Shown here: piece by piece, positions 38,857 to 49,763 of the stretch
How positions within the stretch are numbered: position 1 is the stretch's first letter
Layout: every line of letters begins with the position of its first letter
From: Dermanyssus gallinae
Lineage: Eukaryota; Arthropoda; Arachnida; Mesostigmata; Dermanyssidae
Length of the DNA: 64,000 bases
NCBI GenBank assembly: GCA_003439945.1
Contig: QVRM01001260.1
Location: 62,001 to 126,000 of the forward strand
Direction of reading: 5' to 3'
Program-made: the position numbers and the translations under genes
Notes under the pieces: generated by a model
Database searches by the model: none
What the model was told of the DNA's origin: nothing
Seen by the model: only the letters and a program-made list of their open reading frames with translations

Positions 38857-39246
38857 CTGTAGATGTTGATGCGTTCGTGCATGGTAGAGGCGAAACGTAG
38901 AGTCCAATCGGATCGTTATCCAAACACCCTCTCCCGCACTCGCCATCTTGCGAACCTGGCTGTCCTTGCGCGGATGGACGCTGAAGCGTGTCTCGACCTC
39001 GAGCGTCTGAGCGTTGAGCACAACCATTGTGTTGCGGTACCCGCACCAAATCTTCTCATCAAGCACGACACCGACACAGTGCAACGCGTGCTTTTCGGGT
39101 GATACGACCACCTCACGATAGCGCGTGGCGCAGAATTCGCGCGTGATGGGATCCCGATGGAACACTGCCAGTCGACCATTGGCCAGGGAACAGAAAACGC
39201 GGCCTCGGTGGTGCACTATCGACAGTACACAGTCAGACAGGCGAAA
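38857..39246 (-). CDS. syd: JIP3/Sunday driver, segment 15: propeller blades
   Basis: 390 nt, phase 0 on both sides. Acceptor GATTTTGCAG, donor CTACAG|GTTAGC. Encodes FRLSDCVLSIVHHRGRVFCS, LANGRLAVFHR, KIWCGYRNTMVVLNAQTLEV, SVHPRKDSQVRKMASAGEGV and WITIRLDSTFRLYHARTHQH. The HPR(K/R)xSQVR and IRLDST(L/F)RLYHA(H/R)THQHLQ blocks are JIP3/JIP4 hallmarks. Confidence 0.96.
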
Positions 39247-39582
39247 CTGCAAAATCGGCGTAACGCAGTAGAAGTGATAGTAGTAGTAGCAAAAGTAATG
39301 TTCATACACAAATGCTAAATAAGCGGCACAACACTAAGCCATATATGCAGGTGTTATTTCGAATTCGTCCACAGATATTGATTCAAGTAAACAGGTCATG
39401 TTAGCATCAACCGTACCGCAGCAGAGAGAGAGTACTACGAAACAGTAGTAGTAGTAGTACGAGTTTAGCGATGATACTGCTGCTAATAGTGAAATGTTTG
39501 CTAATAGCTACTGGTTGTGGGACCGATTGACCGACCCTAGACCCCATAAGCAGCAGCAGCAGCGGCAGCCTGACGATTCCTG

Positions 39583-39652
39583 ATATCTCAGAAGTACCCA
39601 TGTGAATATATATATATATATATATATACATATCTCAGAAGTACCCATGTGA
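39583..39652. repeat. (TA)n flanked by a 23-bp direct repeat, at a JIP3 splice donor
   Basis: ATATCTCAGAAGTACCCATG plus TGA occurs at 39583-39605 and 39630-39652 around a TA tract. The right copy ends 9 bp from the exon edge at 39661 (inside the minus-strand intron, just after the donor). Confidence 0.92.
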
Positions 39653-39660
39653 TATCTTAC

Positions 39661-39815
39661 CTTGTGTATGCATGTACTCCAGTCAGCTTTCGAGCTATGA
39701 ACATACAAGAAACCATTTTGTGCACCCATCCACATTGTTGGAAGCTGTGTCGACATCTTTTCGGGACCAACTGGGCCGACGCCTCCCGGCGCTGCCGTCA
39801 CCGTTGTTGCCGCTG
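39661..39815 (-). CDS. syd: JIP3/Sunday driver, segment 14
   Basis: Encodes AATTVTAAPGGVGPVG, then LPTMWMGAQNGFLYVHSSKA and DWSTCIHK; PTMW(L/M)GAQ(N/D)GxLYVHS is a family signature. Donor CACAAG|GTAAGA, phase 0. The start assumes a short intron (39816-39879) whose acceptor is TTCATTAG. Confidence 0.9.
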
Positions 39816-39879
39816 CTAATGAATCTGTCGGTAGAGGCCTCGATTCCGGCCTCTGTTTCAGGCGAGTCAGGCGCAGTAC

Positions 39880-40089
39880 GGCCAGACTCATCATGTGCTT
39901 CGTTCAAGCCACCAGCTTTTGGAACTGTTCCCGCTGGACCTCCGTCGGTACTCGGCTGCTCGGCACGTTGCTCCCGAACCAGTTCTGAGACGGCGTTTAG
40001 ACCAGGATCTGCTTTTGTGATAATGCCCTCGTGTGATGAACTCTCAGTATTTATACACTCTGCCAAATAGGTCTCGTCGCAAATAAAGT
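39880..40089 (-). CDS. syd: JIP3/Sunday driver, segment 13: acidic linker
   Basis: Acceptor CATTTTGCAG; one base from segment 12 completes DFICDETYLAECINTESS. Continues as an acidic, Gly/Ala/Ser-rich linker ending about NEAHDESG. This region is poorly conserved in all JIP3 proteins. The frame is different from that of segment 14, so either the 64-nt intron proposed here or an indel separates them. Confidence 0.85.
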
Positions 40090-40219
40090 CTGCAAAATGT
40101 GTAACAACATAACAAAAGAGCAGACACAATTCGCCCACAAGAAACCACATGGTAAAGAACCACCATTATTTACAAAAAATAATATCAATAAGCGTGTAAC
40201 CGATATACTGCTCTAAGAT

Positions 40220-40242
40220 ATATATATATATATATATATATA
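40220..40242. repeat. (TA)n microsatellite
   Basis: Short TA tract in a JIP3 intron. Confidence 0.9.
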
Positions 40243-40616
40243 GCGAGAGAGAGCTAGTGGAAACAGCATATATCTCACACTTTAGGTAATTGATAAGCTG
40301 ATTTGTTTTGTTTTGCGCGTCCAAATACAGCTAACTACGTTCCCGATAGATAAATCATAATATTGTGTATAGTTATGCGTATACTTTTTATTAATATTAT
40401 AAGTGCACTCTAGAAATACGTACAAATACTTGACGGAATAAAATATTATTTGTCAACAATCAATAACCAGCCTGTCACAAGTAACTTAGTAGTGTACAGA
40501 CCGCAGGACAAGCTCATACGACTGAAAAAGTAACTAAATGGCAAGTCCTTAAGAGACACATATTTAATTTGGCTACTTGACTACGCTACTACGACCATGT
40601 TACTACGACTACTCAC

Positions 40617-40722
40617 CATCCTCTCGAACCCCGGGGACGCTCTGTATGCAGATAATCAGGCTAGAGCCAACCTTGAACGTCTCCAGAACCTCAGCTGGGT
40701 TGTTCGCGTCGATAACCGACAC
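40617..40722 (-). CDS. syd: JIP3/Sunday driver, segment 12
   Basis: Acceptor GATCACAG, donor GATG|GTGAGT; phase 0 in, phase 1 out. Encodes VSVIDANNPAEVLETFKVGS then SLIICIQSVPGVRED, matching vertebrate IIDANQPGxVVDxF...LCIxSxPxA of the first propeller blades. Confidence 0.95.
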
Positions 40723-41383
40723 CTGTGATCAACAAAACCAAGCAGTTTCCCGTCAACTACAACATCAATCTTTACACTGCACACATATTATGTACAGTGT
40801 GTACACACTATAACCTTTTGATAAATAATTTATATGTGGAGACATATTAAAGGTTACACAAGAAGCCAGTTCTTAGCATGCAGGAGCTGTGTGGCATATG
40901 TTTGAACCTACGACTCCTGACTTACTATGACACAGGTCATAATCACAATTCCTGCCAACTGAAAGTACACCTTAAATATATGTAGTGTAATTATATAATA
41001 ATTAACCACTTGGACTCAAATTCAATGTAATTGCATAAAGTAATTTGTCTACACAAATATCATATATAAACCTTCTACAGTTATCTTCGCCTGACTCAGA
41101 AAAAAAAAGAAAAAAAAATACAAATATCGCGCAATGCTTCTCTGTCGGTTAAGTGTCAAGCAAATATTTTATAGGCATGCTTCTATATACTTACTGCACC
41201 AACCATAAATAACCTAAAACGACTGCGAGTGCATTCCTAGTACATTATAATTAATATTGGAAGAAGTAGTGGAGATAGTAGTATAGTTTCGGTAATCAAC
41301 AACAAATGACGGTAAGATTGCTTGTAAAGTGCACATGAGCTACCTATAGGGTATACAGATAGATAAGTAGATCATTAAAGTAC

Positions 41384-41560
41384 CTGCGAGAGGCGGCTCT
41401 GTACTCCAGAACAGATCCAAACAAGCGACGACAACGCCATCTCTGCTAGTTGTCCACCAGGGCCAGATAATGGTCCGGATCCGGTGCCCTTCGACGTCTC
41501 CGCCAGTTGCTCCGGAGGCATAACCGATTGCGACAAGTGAACCCCTGATGCACACCAGAC
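41384..41560 (-). CDS. syd: JIP3/Sunday driver, segment 11
   Basis: 177 nt, 59 codons, phase 0/0. Acceptor TGTATTTAG, donor TCGCAG|GTACTT. Encodes VWCASGVHLSQSVMPPEQLA, a Gly/Ser/Pro linker, then SSLVWICSGVQSRLSQ. It corresponds to LWCAAGVNLSG...SRVWILTSTLT of vertebrate JIP3. A competing frame across it is open but lacks the homology. Confidence 0.94.
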
Positions 41561-41825
41561 CTAAATACAACAATTGGCATTATTATTCTGACGGCAAACT
41601 TTGTTTGAGTTTTGAATCGCTAGATCTAAAGGTAATCTGTCTGTGTACGTATATCATCGTATTTATTTCACTCATATTGAGTATGCATTGTGTACGTCTA
41701 AAGCGTAATCAACCACTTGCGACTTAAAACTGGAGACCGCTCAAACGTCAAAGACCGGACAATTTTTGACACACATATGCAATGATATGTATCTGATTCT
41801 TTACTATGACTTTATATGAATATAC

Positions 41826-41971
41826 CTTAAGCTGTGGGTTGGGGTCATTCTGATCGAGGGGCCGACAGAAGACCGGTACGGGAACACTCTCAAGTGGACT
41901 GGACCCACTAACCGTTGGCAGAGACCAGCCATAGGCCTGGACTCGTCCGATGTCGTCCTTCGCGACGTGCG
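41826..41971 (-). CDS. syd: JIP3/Sunday driver, segment 10
   Basis: Acceptor CCATATTAG, donor CTTAAG|GTATAT. Encodes AHVAKDDIGRVQAYGWSLPT, then SVPVPVFCRPLDQNDPNPQL. DxGRxQAxGWSLP and VPVPVxCRPL are family-conserved blocks leading into the propeller. Confidence 0.95.
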
Positions 41972-42408
41972 CTAATATGGCAAAAATAATAACAAATAAG
42001 TATAGTAGATGAAAGACGACACACTATTATGCAGTGCCATCACTGAATATAGAAAGGTAACATAATTACAATGGTAACCTGAAATAGTTGTAACACGTAC
42101 TACGTGTTTTAGAACGTTACGCGCCAAGAACTTATTCAAGAATCAAGGACCATTGCGCGGCTGTGCAGTTTTTGGGATAAACTAATCTTCAACCAGGAAT
42201 GGCTCTAAAACAAAGACAGGCGAAGACACTGGATCCTGACAGGGCAGACATAGAGATCTTTTTCTGATAGGACTGCACATTGTATGAAGTAAACAGAGTC
42301 TCGAGTAGTGCCATCTTGCTGATCTTCATTCATAACATAAAAACGAAAGCACGCGGGCAACCCGAGGTAGACTCTGCCTGTTGGGCAGGCTGAACCTTGC
42401 CAACTTAC

Positions 42409-42590
42409 CTTTAACCTTCTTGAGCTGGTCTCGTCGTTCTTTGTTCTTGCGCTCCGATATACCATCGCGTAGCTTAAAGTTCTGCAACGATGACTTAGCT
42501 CGCGGCTCGCGTTCCTTCGCTATGCCGCCAGATGCTCCACCAGCTAGAGCCGCAGTCTTGCCCTTGTCCGACGCAAACAAATTACTAAAG
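42409..42590 (-). CDS. syd: JIP3/Sunday driver, segment 9
   Basis: Acceptor TGCTGCACAG, donor AAAG|GTAAGT. A split Phe codon links it to segment 8, giving FKFFSNLFASDKGK (vertebrate IWQFFSRLFSS). A strongly basic tail follows, SERKNKERRDQLKKVKGK. Confidence 0.94.
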
Positions 42591-42693
42591 CTGTGCAGCA
42601 AAAAGCAGACAAATAGCTCAGCAGTTATAGTCGTGGTTACTAGCTATATTACTAAGCAAAGCCACTTAACTTACAACATATTAACGTGTTGTG

Positions 42694-42781
<88 letters not shown>
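42694..42781. repeat. (TAA)n microsatellite, about 29 units
   Basis: Pure ATA/TAA repeat in a JIP3 intron, 103 bp upstream (gene sense) of the segment 9 acceptor. It reads as poly-Asn on the plus strand, an artefact. Confidence 0.97.
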
Positions 42782-42783
<2 letters not shown>

Positions 42784-43513
42784 TAATAACTGAATACGAA
42801 CGCTGAGCGTTCAGCTAACTGAGCGGGTTCACAGAAGAACTACAGGCAAACATGCATTTAGCTGTATACTACGTGAATAATACTGCTATGAACATTCGTA
42901 TAACTAGGCTTTCATGGATTCACATTCTGAAGTAGTGACCCACTATCAAAGCGTGAAAAAAAAACACTTTCTTCGTCCTCCAAAATATTAATGATCGTTA
43001 TAAATAACTTGATTGGAAAAAACTTCGGAAAACAACAAATTATACCAAACCCAAGACAGTAATGAACAATAACAATATGGGCATTGATTGAAATATACAT
43101 TTTCAAAGTGTGGCATTAAAATAAAAAATGTAAATGATAAATATAATTATTAAACGTGCTTTGAGAGGCGTATTTTGACAACAAAGTTGCTGTGCACTAC
43201 ACGTAACAAACTATTTAGGTAGTCATACGAAAAATAACAGGTAAAGTGTAAATAACTCTTCCTCCCCACAAGCGTGCAAGATTCCTGTTTCGGAAGGGAA
43301 AACAGGCAAAACCGGTAGGTTTATAGAAGATATGTGACTTACTTTGGGCTGGCATCCCACATAGGCATTAACAGGAAGCACAAACGTTATTGTCGATTCA
43401 CTGTGTCTACACTTAACGACGAGTACACCACTGACTACATATAGGCATCCATGCAATCTCAATTCCAAACTAGATCCCAGATATTGCTAATTGGCTGGAC
43501 TAGTAATGGATTA

Positions 43514-43547
43514 GCATAATGGATTCAAATAATTGAATCCATTATGC
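43514..43547. repeat. Perfect 15-bp-stem hairpin
   Basis: GCATAATGGATTCAA, loop ATAA, then the exact reverse complement. Intronic in JIP3. Could be a fold-back remnant; no transcript evidence can be drawn. Confidence 0.88.
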
Positions 43548-44211
43548 ACTACAACCTGACGCGCTCATCAGCAGCATATCATTAGTTAACTCTTGTTAAA
43601 GCTTACTAGCTTACAGACCTAGAACAAAAATGTATTTTATTTCACGTCACTCGAAAACTTGACAGCTGTTAAACAACTCTTGTTGACAATCGTAATTTGT
43701 CGACGAGTTAGCTGATCGATCGCTAATTGGATCAGCCAAGATCGAATTAGCGTTGTTTGTTTATCCAATGCGACTGATGGCTATGCACTATCAATATATA
43801 GGAAGAAAGCTAAACCCCTATATCATACGAATTCTCGAGACACATATCTTAACTATACAACCCGCCTTCCATACTTTACAAGATATGGCCACGCAAGCTT
43901 GTCTTTTAATCAGATATTTACAACATTAACTAACATTATCATTATTACAAAAACAAACGTACGCGATCTTCGTCCTCACAAGAGTAATGACTGTGAAAAG
44001 TACCTCACCATTAACAAAAAACTGAAAATTAATTAGTCTTTAAGAGAACTCCTTTTGAGAACAGCAAACAAATTAATACAAAAAAACGTATATACTCCTC
44101 TTGAAAACAGGGTACACGGTCTACTTTAATTGGCGGCAATTTTCCTCATGTTCGCGGCGTCAACCATCTGAGCAGCCTGACAAGGTCCAAGAAAACAGAA
44201 GAAAAACTTAC

Positions 44212-44453
44212 AATTTGAAAATGCCGCCGCCACCCGTGTGCGACTTGTCGAAGGCGGATCCTTCAGTTAGTTTAGTCGCTTTTAGCGACTCAGACCAGCG
44301 TACGGCGTCCTGCAATTCCATGAGTTTTTCTTTATACTGGTTTCGTTCCATAAGGACGCGAGCCATTTCAACTCGAGTGAAACGCTTTCGCTGCGCCATT
44401 GGCACAGCCGTATCGCCTTGCTCGCGCTCCATTGCCAATCGTTCGGCCTCCTC
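44212..44453 (-). CDS. syd: JIP3/Sunday driver, segment 8: RH2 domain
   Basis: Acceptor TGCATTCAG, donor AAATT|GTAAGT; phase 0 in, phase 2 out. Encodes [20 protein letters not shown] then [20 protein letters not shown] and [19 protein letters not shown]. The (I/V)PMAQR(R/K)[19 protein letters not shown] block is the RILP-homology 2 helical segment that binds phosphorylated Rab8/Rab10-type GTPases in the vertebrate proteins. It is almost unchanged here. The apparent stop after IFKL is intronic. Confidence 0.97.
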
Positions 44454-45149
44454 CTGAATGCAAGAACAATCAAAATCACACATGTTATTTAAGATATATA
44501 CATATTCTCATATCTTCTCTTTCCCTTAATACATCTAACAAATAGCCTCCTGTTCAGAGTCTGGAGGATTTGCAACGAGAGCACATAAGCTTCTTAGAAA
44601 CAGCAACGCACACAAACATGATATACAATATTGAGTGGTTAATATTAAATAATATTGTTGTGTAGAAAGATAGACCGCCAGTACTTATATATTTTATATA
44701 ACGCTCCAGAATTTCGAAGAGCGTATTTGTAGATGCCAACGGATTCCCAACTTTTTTTCGTAAAACACGACTACGCTATCCACTTAATTAGACATATATT
44801 TACCCACAGCTAGCAACTCACCACTCACATCGTTTTACTCGTTCGCTGACCTAGACAACACTATTGTGCAAAATAAGACTCCTCCATAACTGGTACTATC
44901 TATTTGCTACTACTACCGAAACTCGAGCTTGCACAGCGCTGCTCTGGTCTATTACACAATAATGCAAATTAAATTTATTCATAGAAAAACCTCTGTGTCC
45001 TCCCAAAGTTACACCCAAAGCTTAAAAAGGCCAATGTAATGCCAATGCGAACCGTGGCATGCTAAACAAACCACTAACCAAACTGCACAAACTATGTCAG
45101 AAAGGGAGAAAGACACGGAACGCAATGTAAACAGAGCCGACGACAATAC

Positions 45150-45309
45150 CTTCAGTCTCTTAACTTCGGCCTCTAAAGCGTCGATTTTCTCGCGTGCGGC
45201 ATCCCGTTGTGACTCTGTCTGACGCAGCTGCTCTTCAATGCCATCCTTTTCGCATGTGAGCTGGTCGACACGCGCAATCAAATCGTCCTTCACGATATTC
45301 AAGGCGTTC
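45150..45309 (-). CDS. syd: JIP3/Sunday driver, segment 7: leucine-zipper coiled coil
   Basis: Acceptor TGCATTTAG, donor CTGAAG|GTATTG. Encodes NALNIVKDDLIARVDQLTCE then heptad-patterned KDGIEEQLRQTESQRDAARE and KIDALEAEVKRLK. This is the second leucine zipper, the segment that contacts kinesin light chain and ARF6 in vertebrate JIP3/JIP4. Confidence 0.97.
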
Positions 45310-45594
45310 CTAAATGCATTCAATCGTAGAATAGAGCCGTGTTAGGATATGCAAAACCGAGTAATGGTTCCAAATGTCAATATGCAGTACGTCAGCCACT
45401 CAAATAACCAAGTATAAATATGCCATAAGATGCGAACATCCAATATCTGTACCGTATGTAGAAATGTACTTAGGTGTTCTGCATATATTTTTACTGCAAA
45501 TGCCTATTTTTTAGAATCAAAATACTAATAATTAATGTGGCCTAAAATCAAAAGCGACTGTATGTTTGCTATCTACTGAATTCATGATACTCAC

Positions 45595-45670
45595 TTGGTG
45601 GCTAGCAGCTCTATATTTTCAAGAATTATATTCTCAACTTCTCGCCCCATGCCAAATAGGTTGTCGCTCA
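45595..45670 (-). CDS. syd: JIP3/Sunday driver, segment 6
   Basis: 76-nt exon: acceptor TCTTTGCAG, donor CCAA|GTGAGT. With one base from segment 5 it encodes VSDNLFGMGREVENIILENI then ELLATK, equal to FFGMGKEVxNLLLENxxLLxTK in relatives. It directly precedes the leucine zipper. Too short to be seen as an open frame. Confidence 0.95.
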
Positions 45671-46855
45671 CTGCAAAGAAACACCAAGCCAAATCAGATG
45701 TCACATCTCCCGGTAAAGCTTTTACAGTGCACTCCAGCTGTTAGCACATATATATATAAAATAGGCAAACTAAAAATATATACAAATTTAATACGTAAAT
45801 GCTACAATTTTGTAGAAAATAAAACGAAGATAATAAAATGCTCGCACTCCAAGAATTTGCCACCTAACAGCAATAGTTACTGACTCCAGCGAACACAGGG
45901 TATAACGTCATGTAGTCAATTCTAGTCAACATGGTTTTTGCAGATCACGACTATAACTAGTGACATACCGGGGTGACAAGCATATACTCCTTCTTTCGCA
46001 GCTCGTTCTCAACATAATAAAAAAGAAGTTCAGAGAAACATTCGCTTGAACTACTGCCTATAGGCAACAAATGTGTCACCACCGCAGGAACCGAGATGAC
46101 AACGATAGATGTAACTACCCCAAGACAAACCTGATGAGGCAAATTCTGCCGGATCCACTAGGGCTCCTGGACGCAAGGGCAGCGTTCAACAAACAGGCGC
46201 ATCGAGTTAGTTAATTGGTGATGGGAATTTAACTAGGTCCAGGAACGGGAACCACTCTGACCGTTAATGGTCGTAACTGCCGCAGAAGGAGGTACGTAGG
46301 TGGGTACAATGTTTAAAGCAAGTTCAAATAAATCGAATCTACTACAGGTAGTAAATCCGGGCCAGAAGAAACTTGTGTACGACAAAAACTATTGCAGCAT
46401 CTACAGCTGTCATACAGTACCACCCGAGCCGACTAAACCCAGGCTCGGTTATTAGTACTCATTTTCTGTGAAGCACCGCTGTAAAGGAGTCACATCTCAT
46501 AACATGAAACACCGTCCTAAATTTGTCGATATCACTAACCATGATTATCAAATCGTTACGATTCTCCTAAAACTAGGTAAATATTTATACCTAATACTCT
46601 ATTCCGCGAAACCATTGCTAGGGATTAATAAACATGTAATCAAATGTAACGAAGTTCATTTTTGAGTAATATTGAACGGAATGGAAAGGAGTCTATTATT
46701 CTTATTACTAGTATTATCAGTTATGACGACATGTATGTACTACATTTATGCTACAAAATAACACTATGCTAGGGGGGCAGAGTCAGCATTGATGAGCAAC
46801 TGCTGATGATAATATAAATCATTATCACCATCAACATAATACGAGAAAAACTCAC

Positions 46856-47000
46856 CTGCCCCGGAGTCGAAGGTGTCGTCGTCCGTTACGGTCGTGTTCT
46901 GGGTGCCGTTGTTCTTCTGATCAGTTTTGTCAGCAAACTTGCACTCCTGGTAGAGAGTGTTTGGGCGGCGAATTCGCGTTTTATCCTGCAGTGGCTCGAC
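46856..47000 (-). CDS. syd: JIP3/Sunday driver, segment 5
   Basis: Acceptor GCGTTTTCAG, donor GGCAG|GTGAGT; phase 0 in, phase 1 out. Encodes VEPLQDKTRIRRPNTLYQEC, KFADKTDQKNNGTQNTTV and DDDTFDSGA. The NTLYQE element matches the NTxSLYxEL segment of other JIP3 proteins. Confidence 0.92.
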
Positions 47001-47159
47001 CTGAAAACGCCAAGCCATAGATCGCTGTAGAGTTAAGCGCTTCGAACGCTCGATCGTCTTCACAGTCTACAAACACAGTTCTCTCATGCCAGATACGTCT
47101 GCAAAAGTCGCATATATATGAGCACGCAACCAGATTCAATGTATAGTACAACGTCAAAA

Positions 47160-47161
47160 AA

Positions 47162-47200
<39 letters not shown>
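47160..47200. repeat. (TA)n microsatellite
   Basis: TA tract in a JIP3 intron, about 160 bp upstream (gene sense) of segment 5. Confidence 0.93.
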
Positions 47201-47201
<1 letters not shown>

Positions 47202-47700
47202 ACTCATCTGCGCTAGCTTGAGGTTGCAAGACGCCACCCGCACCATCTCCGACCCACCGGCTGTTTAATATTTGGGCAGTTATAGCCCAATTAAGCCAAG
47301 TCGGCATACACCAGCACTACACAGTTCGTCTGTTTTGCTCCATGAAATGCGCACTCTTGTCACGCCGTTTAGACATTCCCAACCTATCATTTTAGCAATT
47401 ATTACTCTACGAATCTCCCTTAGCATACCCAACACTTGAGAAATCAAGTTTACAGCCCCTACGTTGCCTTACAAGCTTGGCCGGAATGCACCTCCTACTA
47501 ATAAAAGAGCTTTCCGAAACGTGGTGGCCGAGCACATTCATTCTAATATAACCTTATACTCGGTAGTTCTTCCTGTCGTAAACGCAAGAAAAAAGGGAAT
47601 GCATTTATGATATTTTTCTATGGGACCTGCGAGTAACATGATGCTCTTTCTGCCAAATGCCAGGCTTTTTCCTAGGCCTTTTCAGTCTCTTTCGTAATCT

Positions 47701-47910
47701 TTACCGAGCAAGATGGCTTACTGGCAAAAGCCTTTTGCCTTGCATTCGGGAGGCCTTAGTTCAAGACCGAGCTCGGCCACTCTTAGTTTTCATGGTTCCC
47801 AATTTAGATAAGGTAAATGCCGAAGTGGATTAAAAATCGACCATGATTGAAAAATACGGGGAGCACAAATGTCTTAATCAAAGAAGATAGTGCATTGCCA
47901 TCCATCCCCC
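47701..47910 (+). mobile_element. tRNA-derived SINE, family B, copy 1
   Basis: The head has A-box-like ATGGCTTACTGGCAAAAGCC and B-box-like AGTTCAAGACC; the body has CGGCCACTCTTA and GTTTTCATGGTTCCCAATTT; the tail has ATCGACCATGA, ACGGGGAGCACA and GTGCATTGCCATCCATCCCC. It is colinear with 51934-52166. It lies in a JIP3 intron, opposite to the gene's direction. Confidence 0.88.
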
Positions 47911-48705
47911 CATTGTAGTTTTTACAAGCCAGACTGTTGCACTGCTTCCGGTACTAATGCAAGGCACTCGCGTGTGTAGAAGTCACCAAATTTCATCATC
48001 ATTTTTCATCGGATACCACCAGTTTCACTTAAAAATCAAAGTTTATCACTGAAAGGATATACTTGAGACAAATTCAACCTGTATGCATCACTGCCATGGT
48101 TAATGTCAAGAGAAATCTTAGAAAGACAGTACTGTAGCCAACCCCAACAAGTATCAAAAAGGCAACTGGAGTTTAAGAGTTTTGTAAATCCCTCACTACC
48201 GTGGGTTTATCAGCGACGCTTGGTGTGCATCATGCATTTGAATAATTAATTTTATAATAACATATAAATAAAAACTACCATGATTATAACTCATTTGCGG
48301 CATTATAACAAAACTTATTTATAAAGTTTATGAGATCCCAGTCAACGAAATTGATACTCATTGTGTCTATTGCACAAGGCAGAGAGTCTTTTTCCATGAG
48401 ACAGTAGTTCAAAACGGTTGAACCCTTCAAAATTTCAGTTTGTATTGCCCTATAAAAGCTATGATGCCTATTCTATTACAAGTGTCAATTATGCCCCTAA
48501 TAATAACAACTAAAATACTTGAAATATATACTAACAGAAAGGTAAACAGAGTCTAAGGGCCGTTACCTTGAAACGTTCGTTTTGAGTGCTCCGGCATTCT
48601 ATTAGATTATTGCCTATTAATTGTCATTATGGTGATCACCGCTATTGCCGAAGTGACGATCTTTAAGGAGCGGCGACAATATGACTAACGGTGACGACGA
48701 CGTAC

Positions 48706-48838
48706 CATTGTGGAATCCGTAGGTTGACTGAGAGCTTCGCTCATCGAGAGGTCTTTGTCCGGTGAGAACTGCTCGAGCTTCCACGCCTTTTGTAACTCCT
48801 CAGGCGATCGGATATCCGCGGTCACCTCAGCTAGTCGG
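48706..48838 (-). CDS. syd: JIP3/Sunday driver, segment 4
   Basis: Acceptor TCTTTTACAG, donor ACAATG|GTACGT; takes two bases from segment 3 and leaves in phase 0. Encodes SRLAEVTADIRSPEELQKAW, KLEQFSPDKDLSMSEALSQP and TDSTM. Sequence is not conserved with vertebrates; support is phase, splice sites and gene context. Confidence 0.85.
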
Positions 48839-49173
48839 CTGTAAAAGAGATAGATCGATGAATGAGCCAATCGAATGTTTATACGCCACTATCAAAACGC
48901 CATGCACAGAAACATCACAAAATAACAACCACAGCAGACAACAATATGAACGAGGCGCAGATAATTTCTTACCGCCAATGTGTTCCAGCCACCATAATAA
49001 TTAACGGAGCTGTCCCACCCACAAGCACGCTATTCGTACCCGTGGAATACGTGTAACACAGCCAAAACCGTATTGAGCACATCTATGCATGAACTGGCAC
49101 GACGGGAGCGCCTGGAAACATTGTTGCTCATTCGGGATAAAGCTGTACAGTTCGGCACATTCATGTACTACAA

Positions 49174-49221
49174 CTGTTACTTATAAATTTCGGTATATAT
49201 GCCGAAATTTATAAGTAACAG
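49174..49221. repeat. Perfect 20-bp-stem hairpin next to (TA)n
   Basis: CTGTTACTTATAAATTTCGG, 8-nt loop, exact reverse complement. A (TA)n tract begins 14 bp to the right. Located in a JIP3 intron. Confidence 0.93.
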
Positions 49222-49228
49222 ATTTAGT

Positions 49229-49234
<6 letters not shown>

Positions 49235-49300
<66 letters not shown>
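49235..49300. repeat. (TA)n microsatellite
   Basis: Uninterrupted TA tract beside the hairpin at 49174-49221. Confidence 0.97.
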
Positions 49301-49304
<4 letters not shown>

Positions 49305-49602
49305 AGATAAATGTAATGCAAATAAGATAATAATTTAGCCATAGAAAAGAAGACTCCCGCACCTCGTTTATTGTCAGTCCTCTTTCGACTCGTGAGACCA
49401 GACTACAAAGAACATTCTTTCCTCCAGGTTTTGCTTCTCTGTGCTTCTACCCCATATATTCCTATATCTATTCTGCTCATCGTCGTTTTTAACGCTCTCT
49501 ATACTATTTCAAAGTTCGTGTTGTATACACACCCCAATCCTACTGTTTGTTGGGGCAAAAGCCCTATTTAAAAAGAACAATTTTACCCCATAACGTACAA
49601 AG

Positions 49603-49638
<36 letters not shown>

Positions 49639-49763
49639 ATGTATTTTTCAAACCCTTTCTATTTGCTGCCAACACTGTGGAGGTGACACAAATGAGAGTT
49701 GTGTACGTGACGGTTAAGACGCAACGGCGACAAATTGCCTCCGGCTGCGATGTTCTCGCATAC

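Noticed and set aside
42674..42806. Poly-Asn frame
   Set aside because: Translation of a pure (TAA)n microsatellite.
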